A stretch of DNA of 64,000 nt from JACMRP01 sp047302465 (GTDB taxonomy: Bacteria; Bdellovibrionota; Bdellovibrionia; Bdellovibrionales; Bdellovibrionaceae), in the NCBI RefSeq assembly GCF_047302465.1, contig NZ_CP178621.1:3162001-3226000 (forward strand), given 5' to 3'. Both the position numbers and the translations under genes were made by a program. This document shows positions 17,195 to 26,051 of the stretch, in pieces (the first letter of the stretch is position 1; every line of letters begins with the position of its first letter). Under the pieces are notes generated by a model, which was not told where the DNA came from, did not search any database, and saw only the letters and a program-made list of their open reading frames with translations.

Positions 17195-17695
17195 TTACTT
17201 GATCTTCTTTTTTACCATGCCCATTATGAACGCGTTTTCGCGCTTCTTGTCGGCTTTCACAGTTTTAGGCTCTGCCTTTTTCTTTTTCGGTGCTGGCGCT
17301 TTTTCTTTTGAGGGAACCTTGATTTTTACTGGCAAGCCCAAGAGTGGATTGCGTTTCATGATCTCGCGAAGGACTGGTTTTACATCTTCTTCAAACGATT
17401 CTGAGTCTGCTGGAATGTAGAGCCAATCTTTATTCGCTGGGTGGTTCTCTAAAAACAAAAATTTCAGAAAAAAGGCGCTTTGTTTTTTGTATTCAATCGG
17501 CAGGATCACGCCATTCCAAATTTGAAAGGGATAGGTCACTTCTTTGTGTTCATAAGTGCTATCCCGTTGCTCTACCAAAATCAGAACAAGTTTATCATCA
17601 AGGTAATAAGCCATACCCCCATGTTTAGGGACCGCAGTCACACCTGGCGGTAAAAGCTCTTCGATCCAATAGAGGTTATCCAAAATTTCGTTCAT
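17195..17695 (-). CDS. Hypothetical protein with Lys-rich tail
   Basis: 166 residues, no signal. The N-terminal 100 residues form a compact alpha/beta region with 'KHGGMAYYLDDKLVLILVEQRDS', reminiscent of TfoX N-terminal or MmcQ-like folds but not convincing. The last 50 residues are Lys/Ala/Pro-rich (KEKAPAPKKKKAEPK), a likely disordered, nucleic-acid-binding tail. It lies upstream of the SDR gene on the same strand. Confidence 0.65.
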   Translation of the reverse strand: MNEILDNLYWIEELLPPGVTAVPKHGGMAYYLDDKLVLILVEQRDSTYEHKEVTYPFQIWNGVILPIEYKKQSAFFLKFLFLENHPANKDWLYIPADSESFEEDVKPVLREIMKRNPLLGLPVKIKVPSKEKAPAPKKKKAEPKTVKADKKRENAFIMGMVKKKIK

Positions 17696-17870
17696 AGCAG
17701 CTTTAACCTACTACAAAGCACGTGCTAAATCCAAAAGGTATTGGGAATTAGCCTCCTCCTTAAAAAACCACAGCCACATTTACCTTTTACACGGAATTGG
17801 GCCTGCGATAGAGATTTCCGTGAATCTTTGGTATTTGTATAGGCCAAATTCCATAACAACGGATGTGCCT

Positions 17871-18299
17871 ATGAAAAAACAAATCGCATTCTTAGCAATC
17901 AGTTTTTTGTCCCTCTCAGCAATGGCAAGCACCCAAGTCACTCAATATTATTCCTGCTCAGAAAAAAACGGCAGCTCTTCACTTGAAATCCAAATGTACT
18001 TAGCAGAACCAGCTTATGTAAGTTCTATTGTCGTTCAGTCTTCAGAGTTCGGAAATTGCGAAGCGGCTGTCGGCTATGATGCTCGCATCATAGCCACCTC
18101 TGGCTCTTTGTACGATATCGAAATCAACAAACACAGCATCAGTGGCGACTGCTATTATTCTCGCACAGGGGACGCTGCAATTTCTTGGAAAGGCGCGATG
18201 ACTACTAAAAAGAACAAAGTCATCACTTTTGATAAAGATGGCAGCCGTCGTACCTTCAACTGCCAACTCGACATTCACGACGTTTCTCAGTGGCAATAA
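17871..18299 (+). CDS. Small secreted protein, unknown function
   Basis: 142 residues from the ATG at 17871, which starts a clean signal peptide (MKKQIAFLAISFLSLSAMAS). The mature part is about 120 residues, beta-rich with five Cys. No family recognised. It is a single gene ending in a strong terminator. Confidence 0.7.
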   Translation: MKKQIAFLAISFLSLSAMASTQVTQYYSCSEKNGSSSLEIQMYLAEPAYVSSIVVQSSEFGNCEAAVGYDARIIATSGSLYDIEINKHSISGDCYYSRTGDAAISWKGAMTTKKNKVITFDKDGSRRTFNCQLDIHDVSQWQ

Positions 18300-18323
18300 G
18301 CCCCAGAGCAAACTGTTGATCTG

Positions 18324-18352
18324 AAAAGCCAGGCACCCTGCCTGGCTTTTTT
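18324..18352 (+). terminator. Rho-independent terminator
   Basis: Stem AAAAGCCAGGCA / TGCCTGGCTTTT (12 base pairs), loop CCC, followed by T's. It ends the small secreted-protein gene. Confidence 0.92.
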
Positions 18353-18372
18353 ATTTTCCAGCGACTGGAATC

Positions 18373-18409
18373 AAAAAAAAGCCCTCGTTGAACACGAGGG
18401 CTTTTTTTT
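18373..18409. terminator. Bidirectional Rho-independent terminator
   Basis: Eight A's, stem GCCCTCGT / ACGAGGGC, loop TGAAC, eight T's. It serves the subtilase gene on the minus strand and backs up the plus-strand terminator. Confidence 0.92.
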
Positions 18410-18430
18410 GATGTTTTATCGTGCCGCTGA

Positions 18431-21148
18431 CTATTTTACAGTCGGCGTGCCAAGGATGCTGTTTAAGTATTTATCCAACTCTTGGATCTTGTCGCCGCGA
18501 ACATATTTGCCACGAACGTCGATCTTCTTCAGAGGATACTCAGGACTTTCTGGGAATACAGGGCTTCCCACTGCATTTAGATCCGCCATAATTTTTTGTG
18601 GCGTGTAGTCCGGATTGTCGTAGATGTCTTCAGCGCGAAGGCCCGCAGCCGTCATACGCTTTAGAAGCATATCACTGATGTAGCCCGCCACTGCCGGAGT
18701 CGCCATGGACGTTCCGCTCAGTTTTTGTCTGTAATCAGAGTACTTCATCGCTAAGTGAAGTTTAAAGACTTTGCTGACAGTCGTCGCATGAGTCATTCCA
18801 GAAGTTAAGTATTCACCGATTTTTGAATCAAAATCGTCTTTAGATGCAATACCTGCAAAACGTGGATTTTTCTTCATCGCGGCAACAATACGAGCGTCAG
18901 TCAAAGAGATCGTTGGATACTCTTCTTTTACACGCGCATTGATAATAGTAAGCACCGGAGACAAATCCGTCATCTTCACAGGAGAAAGCACATCCTCACC
19001 AACCGCAAAGATCAATGGTGTGTTTGTACCGATCAAAGTATTTGTAAAGTCTGACAAGTCTTCGTCTTGGCTTAAGCTGCCAACACCTAGAACGTTCGTC
19101 AGGTGGTTGTTTGGAGCAATACGAGTCTTGCCGTCTTCAAAAGTTTTCAAGAAACGAGAAGTTAAATCAATCGGAACCGCGCTATGCGTTTTTCCATCAA
19201 CCCAAGTTCCAGAGTTTCCTGCCGCAACGACGAACAAAGTGTTCTTACCTTTTGTTCCGATCACGCTACCCAAGTGGTATTTCGTGAATTCAAAGTTCAA
19301 GAATTGGAAGATTGCAACTTTGTCTTTGTCTGGATCTAAATCTGCAAGTTTAGGAATTCTATTCGAGAACTCAGTTCCCAATGAAATACTTGCGATCTTA
19401 AGCTTTTTATCAGCCACGTGGTTGATAGCTTCTTCAAACTCGCTAAAGAAGATGAAATCAAGCGTGTTTTTCTCGAACTCAACTTCGATCGGTTCGTCCA
19501 TAGATGCAAGCATTGCATCTGCAAACTTCTTCATTTCATCTGGAGTTTGTGGTTTTGCCAAACCTTCAGGGATGACTTTAGACAATTTGCTGTAGAAAGC
19601 CTCAATAACGATAGGCTCTGCCAACCACGCGTGGAAAGCAGCTTTAAACTTGCTAAGAACTTGGACTTTTTCAGTCTTCGTGATCAGAGCAGAACGTGTG
19701 GTGATACGAATTGGATAAATACGAATGTTCGCGTTCTGAGCCGCAACGATACCCGCTGTATGCGTTCCGTGAACTTCGCCTTCTGAATAAGACGACAAAT
19801 ACGGATGCTTATTGCGATGGAAGTACTTTCTGTACATGCTCGTGTATTCAGAGTGGAAATCAGGATCAAAAAGACGAATAAGCTCTGGAGCTCTCAAACG
19901 AACGAAAGCGTCAGTAAACTTCTTTTGCGCAGGCAAAGTCGCAAGATACTTTTTAGTCTCGTAGTTTTCTGCTGCCGTCTTTTCGATGCTTCTTAGAGCA
20001 TTTTCAGCAAGTGCCAGCTTATCGTTACTGTCTTCCATAGAAGTCAGAACAGAAGTTGCTGATAACTGCATCAATGGATACTCAGTCTTTTCACGGAAAA
20101 GATCCAAATCAATGATCTGATTAGAAACGGTTGTTTCTCTCAAAGCCAGAATAGGATCAACTTCAGTGATACCACGCTTGTGATATTCCAATGAGCGAGA
20201 TAGCAAATCCAAAGCGTTGACTGTTTCTTGAGTCATATCAATCGCAACACTGTGATTTCTATCAACTCGGTAAGTAAGAAGCTTGTCCAAGCCCGCTTTG
20301 AGTTCCGCTGTACGTGGGAATTCAGTAATCGCTTCTTCGATCTTTTTAATCATCAAGTCGCCGTGCTCAAGGTAAGTCAGCATCGCCAAAGGTGTCGCGA
20401 CTCCGCCCGTTGAACTTGGCCATGTTTTTTGATCCAAAATTTCATAGATCGTACGAAGACCATAATCCGCAAGCTCTGGCGTTGTCTTTACATTGTCGCG
20501 GAACTTATCGTTGATCAATTTTCCACGCGCAGCCCATTTTGTGTGAAGCTCGGGATCAAAATAGTTCTTTTTGTATTTGGCATCAAAAACCATCTTGTAA
20601 AGACCAAAGACATTGAAAGACTCAGCACCGACACGGCGGAAAACTGAATTTTTCAAAACAACGTCTTCGCTCAGTTTTTTAAGGAAGAAGGCCGAGAAGT
20701 CTTTATCCAAAGAAAGCAAAACTTCAAAAACGCTAGAGTCCCCTGCAACGATAAGACCTTTTTTAACCTCGACGGCATTAAAGGCATACAATTCAGGATT
20801 TACCAAAGATGCAGAAGCAAAGCGATCATCACCCATGAAGTCATGACCGGCACCAACTACGTGACCGTTTTGAACGTCAAACGCGTATTTTTGCACCAAA
20901 TCCGGGTGAGCAAGATCTGCTCCGTTATCAATAACTGCAACCGGTAAGGTCGTCAGGGATTGGTCCTGAGCTACACGTGTTACGATATCTTTTTCGTACT
21001 TTGTAAGCTCATATGTTTGGTTGGCGATGCTTGCCAAGGCAGTCGGAATAGTGCCGCCTTCAAAGTTTTCACGACCCTTCTGGGTTTCAACCGAACACCC
21101 AATAGAAAGGAATAACGCGACTAATACGATTAGTCTGATAAAGACCAT
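18431..21148 (-). CDS. Subtilisin-like (S8) serine protease lipoprotein with large insertion
   Basis: 905 residues. Lipoprotein signal ending L-S-I-G-C (Cys18). Catalytic triad: Asp74 in 'VAVIDNGAD', His near 457 in 'HGTHTAGI', Ser near 812 in 'SGTSMATPAVAG'. In typical subtilases Asp and His are about 35-45 residues apart; here about 380 residues separate them. The insertion is helical, charged and has no recognised domain. A second insertion lies between His and Ser, before 'ASISLGTE' and 'VVAAGNSG' (oxyanion Asn). All active-site residues are present, so it is probably active, anchored in the envelope. AGGGAGC precedes the ATG. Confidence 0.92.
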   Translation of the reverse strand: MVFIRLIVLVALFLSIGCSVETQKGRENFEGGTIPTALASIANQTYELTKYEKDIVTRVAQDQSLTTLPVAVIDNGADLAHPDLVQKYAFDVQNGHVVGAGHDFMGDDRFASASLVNPELYAFNAVEVKKGLIVAGDSSVFEVLLSLDKDFSAFFLKKLSEDVVLKNSVFRRVGAESFNVFGLYKMVFDAKYKKNYFDPELHTKWAARGKLINDKFRDNVKTTPELADYGLRTIYEILDQKTWPSSTGGVATPLAMLTYLEHGDLMIKKIEEAITEFPRTAELKAGLDKLLTYRVDRNHSVAIDMTQETVNALDLLSRSLEYHKRGITEVDPILALRETTVSNQIIDLDLFREKTEYPLMQLSATSVLTSMEDSNDKLALAENALRSIEKTAAENYETKKYLATLPAQKKFTDAFVRLRAPELIRLFDPDFHSEYTSMYRKYFHRNKHPYLSSYSEGEVHGTHTAGIVAAQNANIRIYPIRITTRSALITKTEKVQVLSKFKAAFHAWLAEPIVIEAFYSKLSKVIPEGLAKPQTPDEMKKFADAMLASMDEPIEVEFEKNTLDFIFFSEFEEAINHVADKKLKIASISLGTEFSNRIPKLADLDPDKDKVAIFQFLNFEFTKYHLGSVIGTKGKNTLFVVAAGNSGTWVDGKTHSAVPIDLTSRFLKTFEDGKTRIAPNNHLTNVLGVGSLSQDEDLSDFTNTLIGTNTPLIFAVGEDVLSPVKMTDLSPVLTIINARVKEEYPTISLTDARIVAAMKKNPRFAGIASKDDFDSKIGEYLTSGMTHATTVSKVFKLHLAMKYSDYRQKLSGTSMATPAVAGYISDMLLKRMTAAGLRAEDIYDNPDYTPQKIMADLNAVGSPVFPESPEYPLKKIDVRGKYVRGDKIQELDKYLNSILGTPTVK

Positions 21149-21315
21149 TTTAGCTCCCTAGAAAAGGTTTGTTGGGGGTATAGAACCGCTCCAGAGAGAG
21201 GGTCAAGGGAACTTGTTTTGCCGCTAAGCTTCATGAGACTAATTACAGCCTACTCTTGCACTTTTTAGGATCCGATCGATTCCGAGCAAGTTTACAAAGT
21301 CAAAGCCTGTTGACG

Positions 21316-21924
21316 CTAGAATATGAATGGAAGGATTCGCCACGTTTTCTTCTGATATTCCGCATATTCGGGGAATTCGCTGGCTAGGTACTGATCTTCG
21401 CGCAAAATCGAGCGCACCATATAGCCCCACCCCCACAATGAAGAGATCAACACCCACAGGCTTGAGCTTGAAAGCACATAGCCTAAGATAATCATCATAT
21501 TGCAAAGATAGACCGGATGGCGAATGTGGCTATAAAGACCTTCGCGCACAATGAATTGCGGCTTATGCGTATCGAAAAGCGGAGAATAGTTTTTGCCCAA
21601 TTGGTTCAAAGCCGAACGCAAAAATAAAAACGCCACAAAAGTTAAAAGCAAACCACAGAATCTAAGTGTCAGCGGAGTTTGGTAAAAACCCACAGTTCCT
21701 TCCGGCACCCAAAAGCTTAGCAAAACAAAAAGAGTACTGAACGTAAAAGCAAACTTCGTGATTTTTCGAGCGAGCGGCATTTTATCGACGACTTTTTTTT
21801 CATCCGCATAGACATCGTTTTTACGAAGACGCGCGTAATTAGCGGTGTACAGGTAAAATGTCACGCAATGAATGATCGAAAAAATAATGGCCGTCGAAGT
21901 AGTCATCGACAAAATTCTACCCAC
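21316..21924 (-). CDS. Isoprenylcysteine carboxyl methyltransferase-like membrane protein
   Basis: 202 residues with four to five membrane segments. The C-terminal signature is that of the ICMT/PEMT superfamily: 'GLYSHIRHPVYLCNM' followed by 'LREDQYLASEFPEYAEYQKKTWRILPF' (key parts: RHPVY, FPEY, Y-x-x-x-T-x-R-x-x-P). Such enzymes use S-adenosylmethionine to methylate lipids or small hydrophobic acceptors in the inner membrane. Start is a GTG at 21924 or an ATG at 21906; the sequence does not decide. It follows the Lcl-domain gene by 20 bases. Confidence 0.85.
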   Translation of the reverse strand: MGRILSMTTSTAIIFSIIHCVTFYLYTANYARLRKNDVYADEKKVVDKMPLARKITKFAFTFSTLFVLLSFWVPEGTVGFYQTPLTLRFCGLLLTFVAFLFLRSALNQLGKNYSPLFDTHKPQFIVREGLYSHIRHPVYLCNMMIILGYVLSSSSLWVLISSLWGWGYMVRSILREDQYLASEFPEYAEYQKKTWRILPFIF

Positions 21925-21944
21925 TTCAACCGATCAAAGTAAAC

Positions 21945-23744
21945 TCAATAACGGCGCACACAACGAATATAGTAAGCGGTGCTCTTAGCACCAGTCACCG
22001 TTTGAGTACCGTCACTAGCTTTGATTGTCGTGGCCGCTGAGCTCGAAGTTTCTGTCGAAGCCCAATAGTAACTAGCTGTGGTTCTAAATCCAGGAACAAC
22101 CTCGGTCCCCGTTGCATAACCATACGTCGCACAGTTCGCATCCTCATTAGGATAGCTGACGCTCCCCGAAGTTCTAGTTTTACAATAAAGATGCGCAAGC
22201 TCTGACTTGCTTGGCAGATACCAGTCTTGATATCCCCCGTAATCCAACTTGTCGCAGTATCTGGCCGCCGGATGATAGCCGCCCTCTGCACTATTGGTGA
22301 TTGCCGCAATAGCCGCTGTATTCACATCACCACGGTAACTGGACGAACTTTTCGTAGTCACCACAGTGACGTTTTCAGCTCCGGGAATGTCGTAGTTGTT
22401 TGCAGCCCCACGCCATGCTTTCGTGATACTATCCGTCCCAGAACATGTCGGGGTAAAATCCGTTGCCGAATACGACGTCGTCGTTCCGCTTGGTTCGTAA
22501 CTACATCCGCCCGGAGTCGTCATGTACTTACCACTATCAAACTGACCCGCATAAATTGCTCCGCCGTCACACTGGGTACCAATGGCGACCCCGACGCCAT
22601 CACAAGGATCCGGAAAATTTGAAGCCGTTCCTGAGAGTTGCACATTCATGCTCCTGCCAGTGGTGCTATCTGAAATCGTCAACGCCTGGGAAAAGGCTCC
22701 GTTATAGATAATGCCGCTGACTTTGGCTTGAATCTCCATTGTGCATGTAGAGGCTACGAGCAGTGGCACAGCTGTCATGCAGGTCCCACCGACTTGTTCA
22801 AAAGAACTTGGAAGACTAACGGTAAATCCACTCGCGATCATGTCGCCGATGTTTTTAATGACAATGGTCTGCGAGACCACTTGCGGACTTCCGGTATAAT
22901 CTGCATCAAGTCCTGTGACATTGAGATTTGAAACATAGCTTTCAGGGCTTGCTAAGCTTGCCACGAAAGCGGGTCTGATTTGACGAACACACCGGACAAA
23001 AAGCGCAATGTTCTTAGCACTATTGCTTTGTTGTCCAGTTGTCGACGCCGATTTAAAGTTATGTCCTCCACCTGTGGAATACTCTGTCGAAGAGTGATAG
23101 CTCAACGTGCTTGCAAAACCAGGCAAAACATCAGAGCCCGAAGCAAAGCCATAAGTGGCACAGTTGGGGTCTTCATTTGGGTAAGAAGCACTGCCCGACG
23201 TTCTGGATTTACAAAAGATATATGCAAGCTCTGACTTGCTTGGCAGATACCAATCCGTAAATCCACCAAAGGCGTTACGATCACAGTATCTTGCAGCCGC
23301 GTGAAGTCCCCCTTCCGCTGGATTGGTAATAGCAACAATGGCATCGGTATTGACATCTCCTAACACCGTGCTTGGTGTTGCGTTCGCAGCTATGTTTTCA
23401 ACACCAGGAATATCAAAGTAGGGATTCGTGCCGCCATCGTTCCAGTATTTTGTCATTGTGTCCGTGCCAGAACATGAGGGTGTAAAGTCCGACCCTGGAG
23501 AAGATGTGGTAGTCCCGCTGGGCTCATACTCACATCCGCCCGGAGTTGTCATATATGTGTGGCCGTTAAAAGTTCCTGCATAGATTGTTCCACCAGCACA
23601 GACACTGCCGATGGGCGGGCTTCCGGTATAACAATCAAACGCAACGCTGGTTTTCCAAAAGGCAAAGGGCACGACACCAGCTTGTGAAAGGGTCCAATTG
23701 AAAACTACAACAAGAGCAAAAACAAATTTCCAAAAATATTTCAA
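21945..23744 (-). CDS. Secreted protein with two Lcl_C (DUF1566) domains
   Basis: 599 residues from a TTG start with AAGGGA upstream, signal peptide ending SQAGV. Two copies of the Lcl/DUF1566 domain flank a central Ig-like/ASH-like domain (about 270-390). Each copy has 'GGxIYAGxFxxxxYMTTPGGC', 'AARYCD...GG..DWYLPSKSEL' and ends with 'FVRCVR' or 'YIRCVR'. The copies are clearly an internal duplication. DUF1566 domains occur on surface proteins, related to the C-type-lectin-like Lcl invasin of Legionella, which binds host glycans. A role in binding cell surfaces is inferred. Confidence 0.88.
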   Translation of the reverse strand: MKYFWKFVFALVVVFNWTLSQAGVVPFAFWKTSVAFDCYTGSPPIGSVCAGGTIYAGTFNGHTYMTTPGGCEYEPSGTTTSSPGSDFTPSCSGTDTMTKYWNDGGTNPYFDIPGVENIAANATPSTVLGDVNTDAIVAITNPAEGGLHAAARYCDRNAFGGFTDWYLPSKSELAYIFCKSRTSGSASYPNEDPNCATYGFASGSDVLPGFASTLSYHSSTEYSTGGGHNFKSASTTGQQSNSAKNIALFVRCVRQIRPAFVASLASPESYVSNLNVTGLDADYTGSPQVVSQTIVIKNIGDMIASGFTVSLPSSFEQVGGTCMTAVPLLVASTCTMEIQAKVSGIIYNGAFSQALTISDSTTGRSMNVQLSGTASNFPDPCDGVGVAIGTQCDGGAIYAGQFDSGKYMTTPGGCSYEPSGTTTSYSATDFTPTCSGTDSITKAWRGAANNYDIPGAENVTVVTTKSSSSYRGDVNTAAIAAITNSAEGGYHPAARYCDKLDYGGYQDWYLPSKSELAHLYCKTRTSGSVSYPNEDANCATYGYATGTEVVPGFRTTASYYWASTETSSSAATTIKASDGTQTVTGAKSTAYYIRCVRRY

Positions 23745-23874
23745 GGTGAGTCCCTTAAGCTAATAACTATCTTTGGAATTATTAGAACAAGGGATCTATG
23801 TTTTCTGAATGCAATACGAAGGAACGCCCGTGAAAGTGTTCATGCTCGGGAACAAGACCTCTGACGGAAATGAA

Positions 23875-25140
23875 CTAGTTTATTTCGCTGAAATACTCGA
23901 TATAGACTGCGCCAGCGAAACCCTCGCCACCCGTGCCTTCAGCACCGGTGCCGCCACCACCACCAGCGCCAAATCCCTGGCCACCCGTTCCGCCGTACCC
24001 GCTGTATTGATCGACGGAAGCTGTGCCGCTCGTTGCATGCGCAGAGTGGGAATCCAGAACAAGACCACCGCCGCCGCCACCACCGTTGTAGGTGTTTTCA
24101 GGACCTGCGCAAATTCCTCCGTCGCCTTTGGAATATTCAACTAAGTGAATAAAATCTGTGAGTGCTGCCCATGCCGTGCCGGCACCACCAGCTCCACCTT
24201 TTTTCGAGACCCAGCCATTTTCTCCGGCACTGCCGCCGCTTCCGCCTGCACCAGAGCAAACTCGATATACTCCGTTGCCGCCACCGCCGCCACCCGAGCC
24301 TCCACCAGATCCGCCATAGGCCATGGTGCTATTGTAATAACCTGAGTATCCACCACCACCGCCTTCTGCGATCAGTGCATCTCCAAAGCTGGAGCTTCCA
24401 CCTGGAAGACCATTCAATCCTCCACCAAGACCGCCGGCTCCGCCTTTACCCACAGTGATCGCAATCTTTGACGATGACTCAACGAAAAGCGTTTGTGCTT
24501 TCACAGCACCCCCGGCGCCACCACCACCGCCAGAACCTCGGTTGAGATGCCCACCACCGCCACCGCCTCCGGCACCCACAACAATGACTTTGATAGTCGC
24601 AACATCCGCTGGCACTTCAAAATACTGTGAATCGGTGAAAAGCTTCCAAGAGTTTACTTTCGAGACCACAGGCTTTGCAGAGACATGAAAATATTCTTCC
24701 GTCATCCTTTGCGAAAGTTCGTACTGAAAATCTGAAACAAGGGACAAAGCCAGTAGTTCATGCAGAACCAAGCGCACTCGAGAGTTGTTGGTTTTTAGAC
24801 TTTCCCAAGAAGGACGTGAGAGTATGATTTTACATTCTGCGGGAATATTAATGGCCATGACGCTGCGGCCATCAAGCTCTAGTTGAGCTGCTTGAGAAAT
24901 CTCGACTTTCAAGCATTGCAAAGTCAGTTTCAATTTTGGAACCGTGTCTTTCACTTCTAACTTTATACTTAGCTCTAAGCGCGGCACGATGGCTTTTGCT
25001 ACGTCATAGAAGGACCACTCTAGAAAGTCTCCACCGCCGCGAGTGCCACAAGATCCTCCGCTATCACAGGGACTAGCGTGGGTAGAAGAAAAAGTGTTTT
25101 GTGCGAACAAAACGAGTATTAGGAAAAAAAACGATCTCAT
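23875..25140 (-). CDS. Secreted partner protein 2 of TIGR02147 couplet, with glycine-rich adhesin-like domain
   Basis: 421 residues, signal peptide about 1-19. Residues about 25-160 carry the same unnamed domain as the 11153-11992 product: 'GGGDFLEWSF', 'GRSVMAINIP', 'IILSRPSWESL', 'LVLHELLALSLVSD'. From about 165 begins a 'W-x-LFTDSQYFEVPADVATIKVIVVGAGGGG' strand and then 230 residues very rich in Gly runs. This looks like the glycine-rich (PGII-sandwich) domain of phage-tail adhesins and some bacterial surface proteins. Its ATG overlaps the stop of the TIGR02147 gene (ATGA). Confidence 0.85.
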   Translation of the reverse strand: MRSFFFLILVLFAQNTFSSTHASPCDSGGSCGTRGGGDFLEWSFYDVAKAIVPRLELSIKLEVKDTVPKLKLTLQCLKVEISQAAQLELDGRSVMAINIPAECKIILSRPSWESLKTNNSRVRLVLHELLALSLVSDFQYELSQRMTEEYFHVSAKPVVSKVNSWKLFTDSQYFEVPADVATIKVIVVGAGGGGGGGHLNRGSGGGGGAGGAVKAQTLFVESSSKIAITVGKGGAGGLGGGLNGLPGGSSSFGDALIAEGGGGGYSGYYNSTMAYGGSGGGSGGGGGGNGVYRVCSGAGGSGGSAGENGWVSKKGGAGGAGTAWAALTDFIHLVEYSKGDGGICAGPENTYNGGGGGGGLVLDSHSAHATSGTASVDQYSGYGGTGGQGFGAGGGGGTGAEGTGGEGFAGAVYIEYFSEIN

Positions 25141-25955
25141 GTAAGACTTCCCGCGCGTGTTAAGCGAAACATTTGAATGCCCACGTGATAAACGGAATCT
25201 TTACGTTCACCTCGGTTTGCCAGAGTGACCAACTTCGCGAAACACTCTTCAATGATGTCATTAGCCTCAGTCAGTTGGTGAGAGTCAAAACTGAAGGTCT
25301 CAGAACCCACGAAGCGCTCTTGCGGTGTTTGTTCTGCCAAGGATTTTTTCGCAAGCTCCATCATCTCCATATGAAAGCGCCGTAGGTTGATATTCATCAC
25401 TTCCGATGAAACCAAAACGCCACTCCCAGACTTACGATAACATTGGTCCGTCTCGCAAAACTTCAGTGCGCCGGAACTTGTAAGACTCTGCAAAAGAAGA
25501 TCGGCCTCGTCTTCAGAAAGGCGCAGGGCTGTTGCTGCGGTGATAGGAGTTAATTTGAATTCTGGAATCCCGCCAAGTTCAATAATAGCAAACTTGAGCG
25601 CATGATTTAGAACGTCTTTTTCCTCGCCCTTCACTTTTTGGCGAAGAGCTAATTGTGAAAGAGACAAAATCTCTTCTTCTTTTTGTAGACGCTGAGGTGA
25701 TTTCTCTAAAAGTTCTTTTTCAATTAGCAAATTAAAGTAACGATTTTCATCCCTTTGAAAACCAAGATTCATCGTCACCTTTTTGGCGCCATCTAAAGTC
25801 AGATTCTTATTTTTATTTAAGACATCACACAGAGTGGAAACGGGAATATTCAGACTACGGGCAAACGCTCTCATGGAATAAGAAACATTGCGTTTTTTGC
25901 GCTCTTGCAAAAGACTCTGAAGGTAGTCCCGATAGTCTGTATATTGAAAAATCAT
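25137..25955 (-). CDS. TIGR02147 family regulator 2
   Basis: 272 residues. N-terminus 'FQYTDYRDYLQSLLQERK', then 'YSMRAFARSLNIPVSTLCDVLNKNKNL' HTH; middle 'LSEDEADLLLQSLTSSGALKF' winged-helix-like segment; C-terminal 'DSHQLTEANDIIEECFAKLVTLAN' helix and 'VYHVGIQMFRLT'. These are the family features in the right order. It ends in an ATGA overlap with the glycine-rich secreted-protein gene. The start is near the upstream gene's divergent-free region; no clear promoter seen. Confidence 0.9.
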   Translation of the reverse strand: MIFQYTDYRDYLQSLLQERKKRNVSYSMRAFARSLNIPVSTLCDVLNKNKNLTLDGAKKVTMNLGFQRDENRYFNLLIEKELLEKSPQRLQKEEEILSLSQLALRQKVKGEEKDVLNHALKFAIIELGGIPEFKLTPITAATALRLSEDEADLLLQSLTSSGALKFCETDQCYRKSGSGVLVSSEVMNINLRRFHMEMMELAKKSLAEQTPQERFVGSETFSFDSHQLTEANDIIEECFAKLVTLANRGERKDSVYHVGIQMFRLTRAGSLT

Positions 25956-26051
25956 GAACTCAATTTTTAGGAGACGCTCTTCCCGATGTCAAACAAGCCC
26001 GGGCGTTAGCGTTCCCTTAAACTTACTGTGGAAAAAACTCGTGGACAGGAG

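Noticed and set aside
17753..17763. AAGGAGGAGG on the minus strand as a ribosome site
   Set aside because: No start codon lies at usable distance behind it.
24141..24688. Frames with Pro runs or Val/Ala runs opposite the glycine-rich gene
   Set aside because: Low-complexity shadows of the Gly codons; no start signals.
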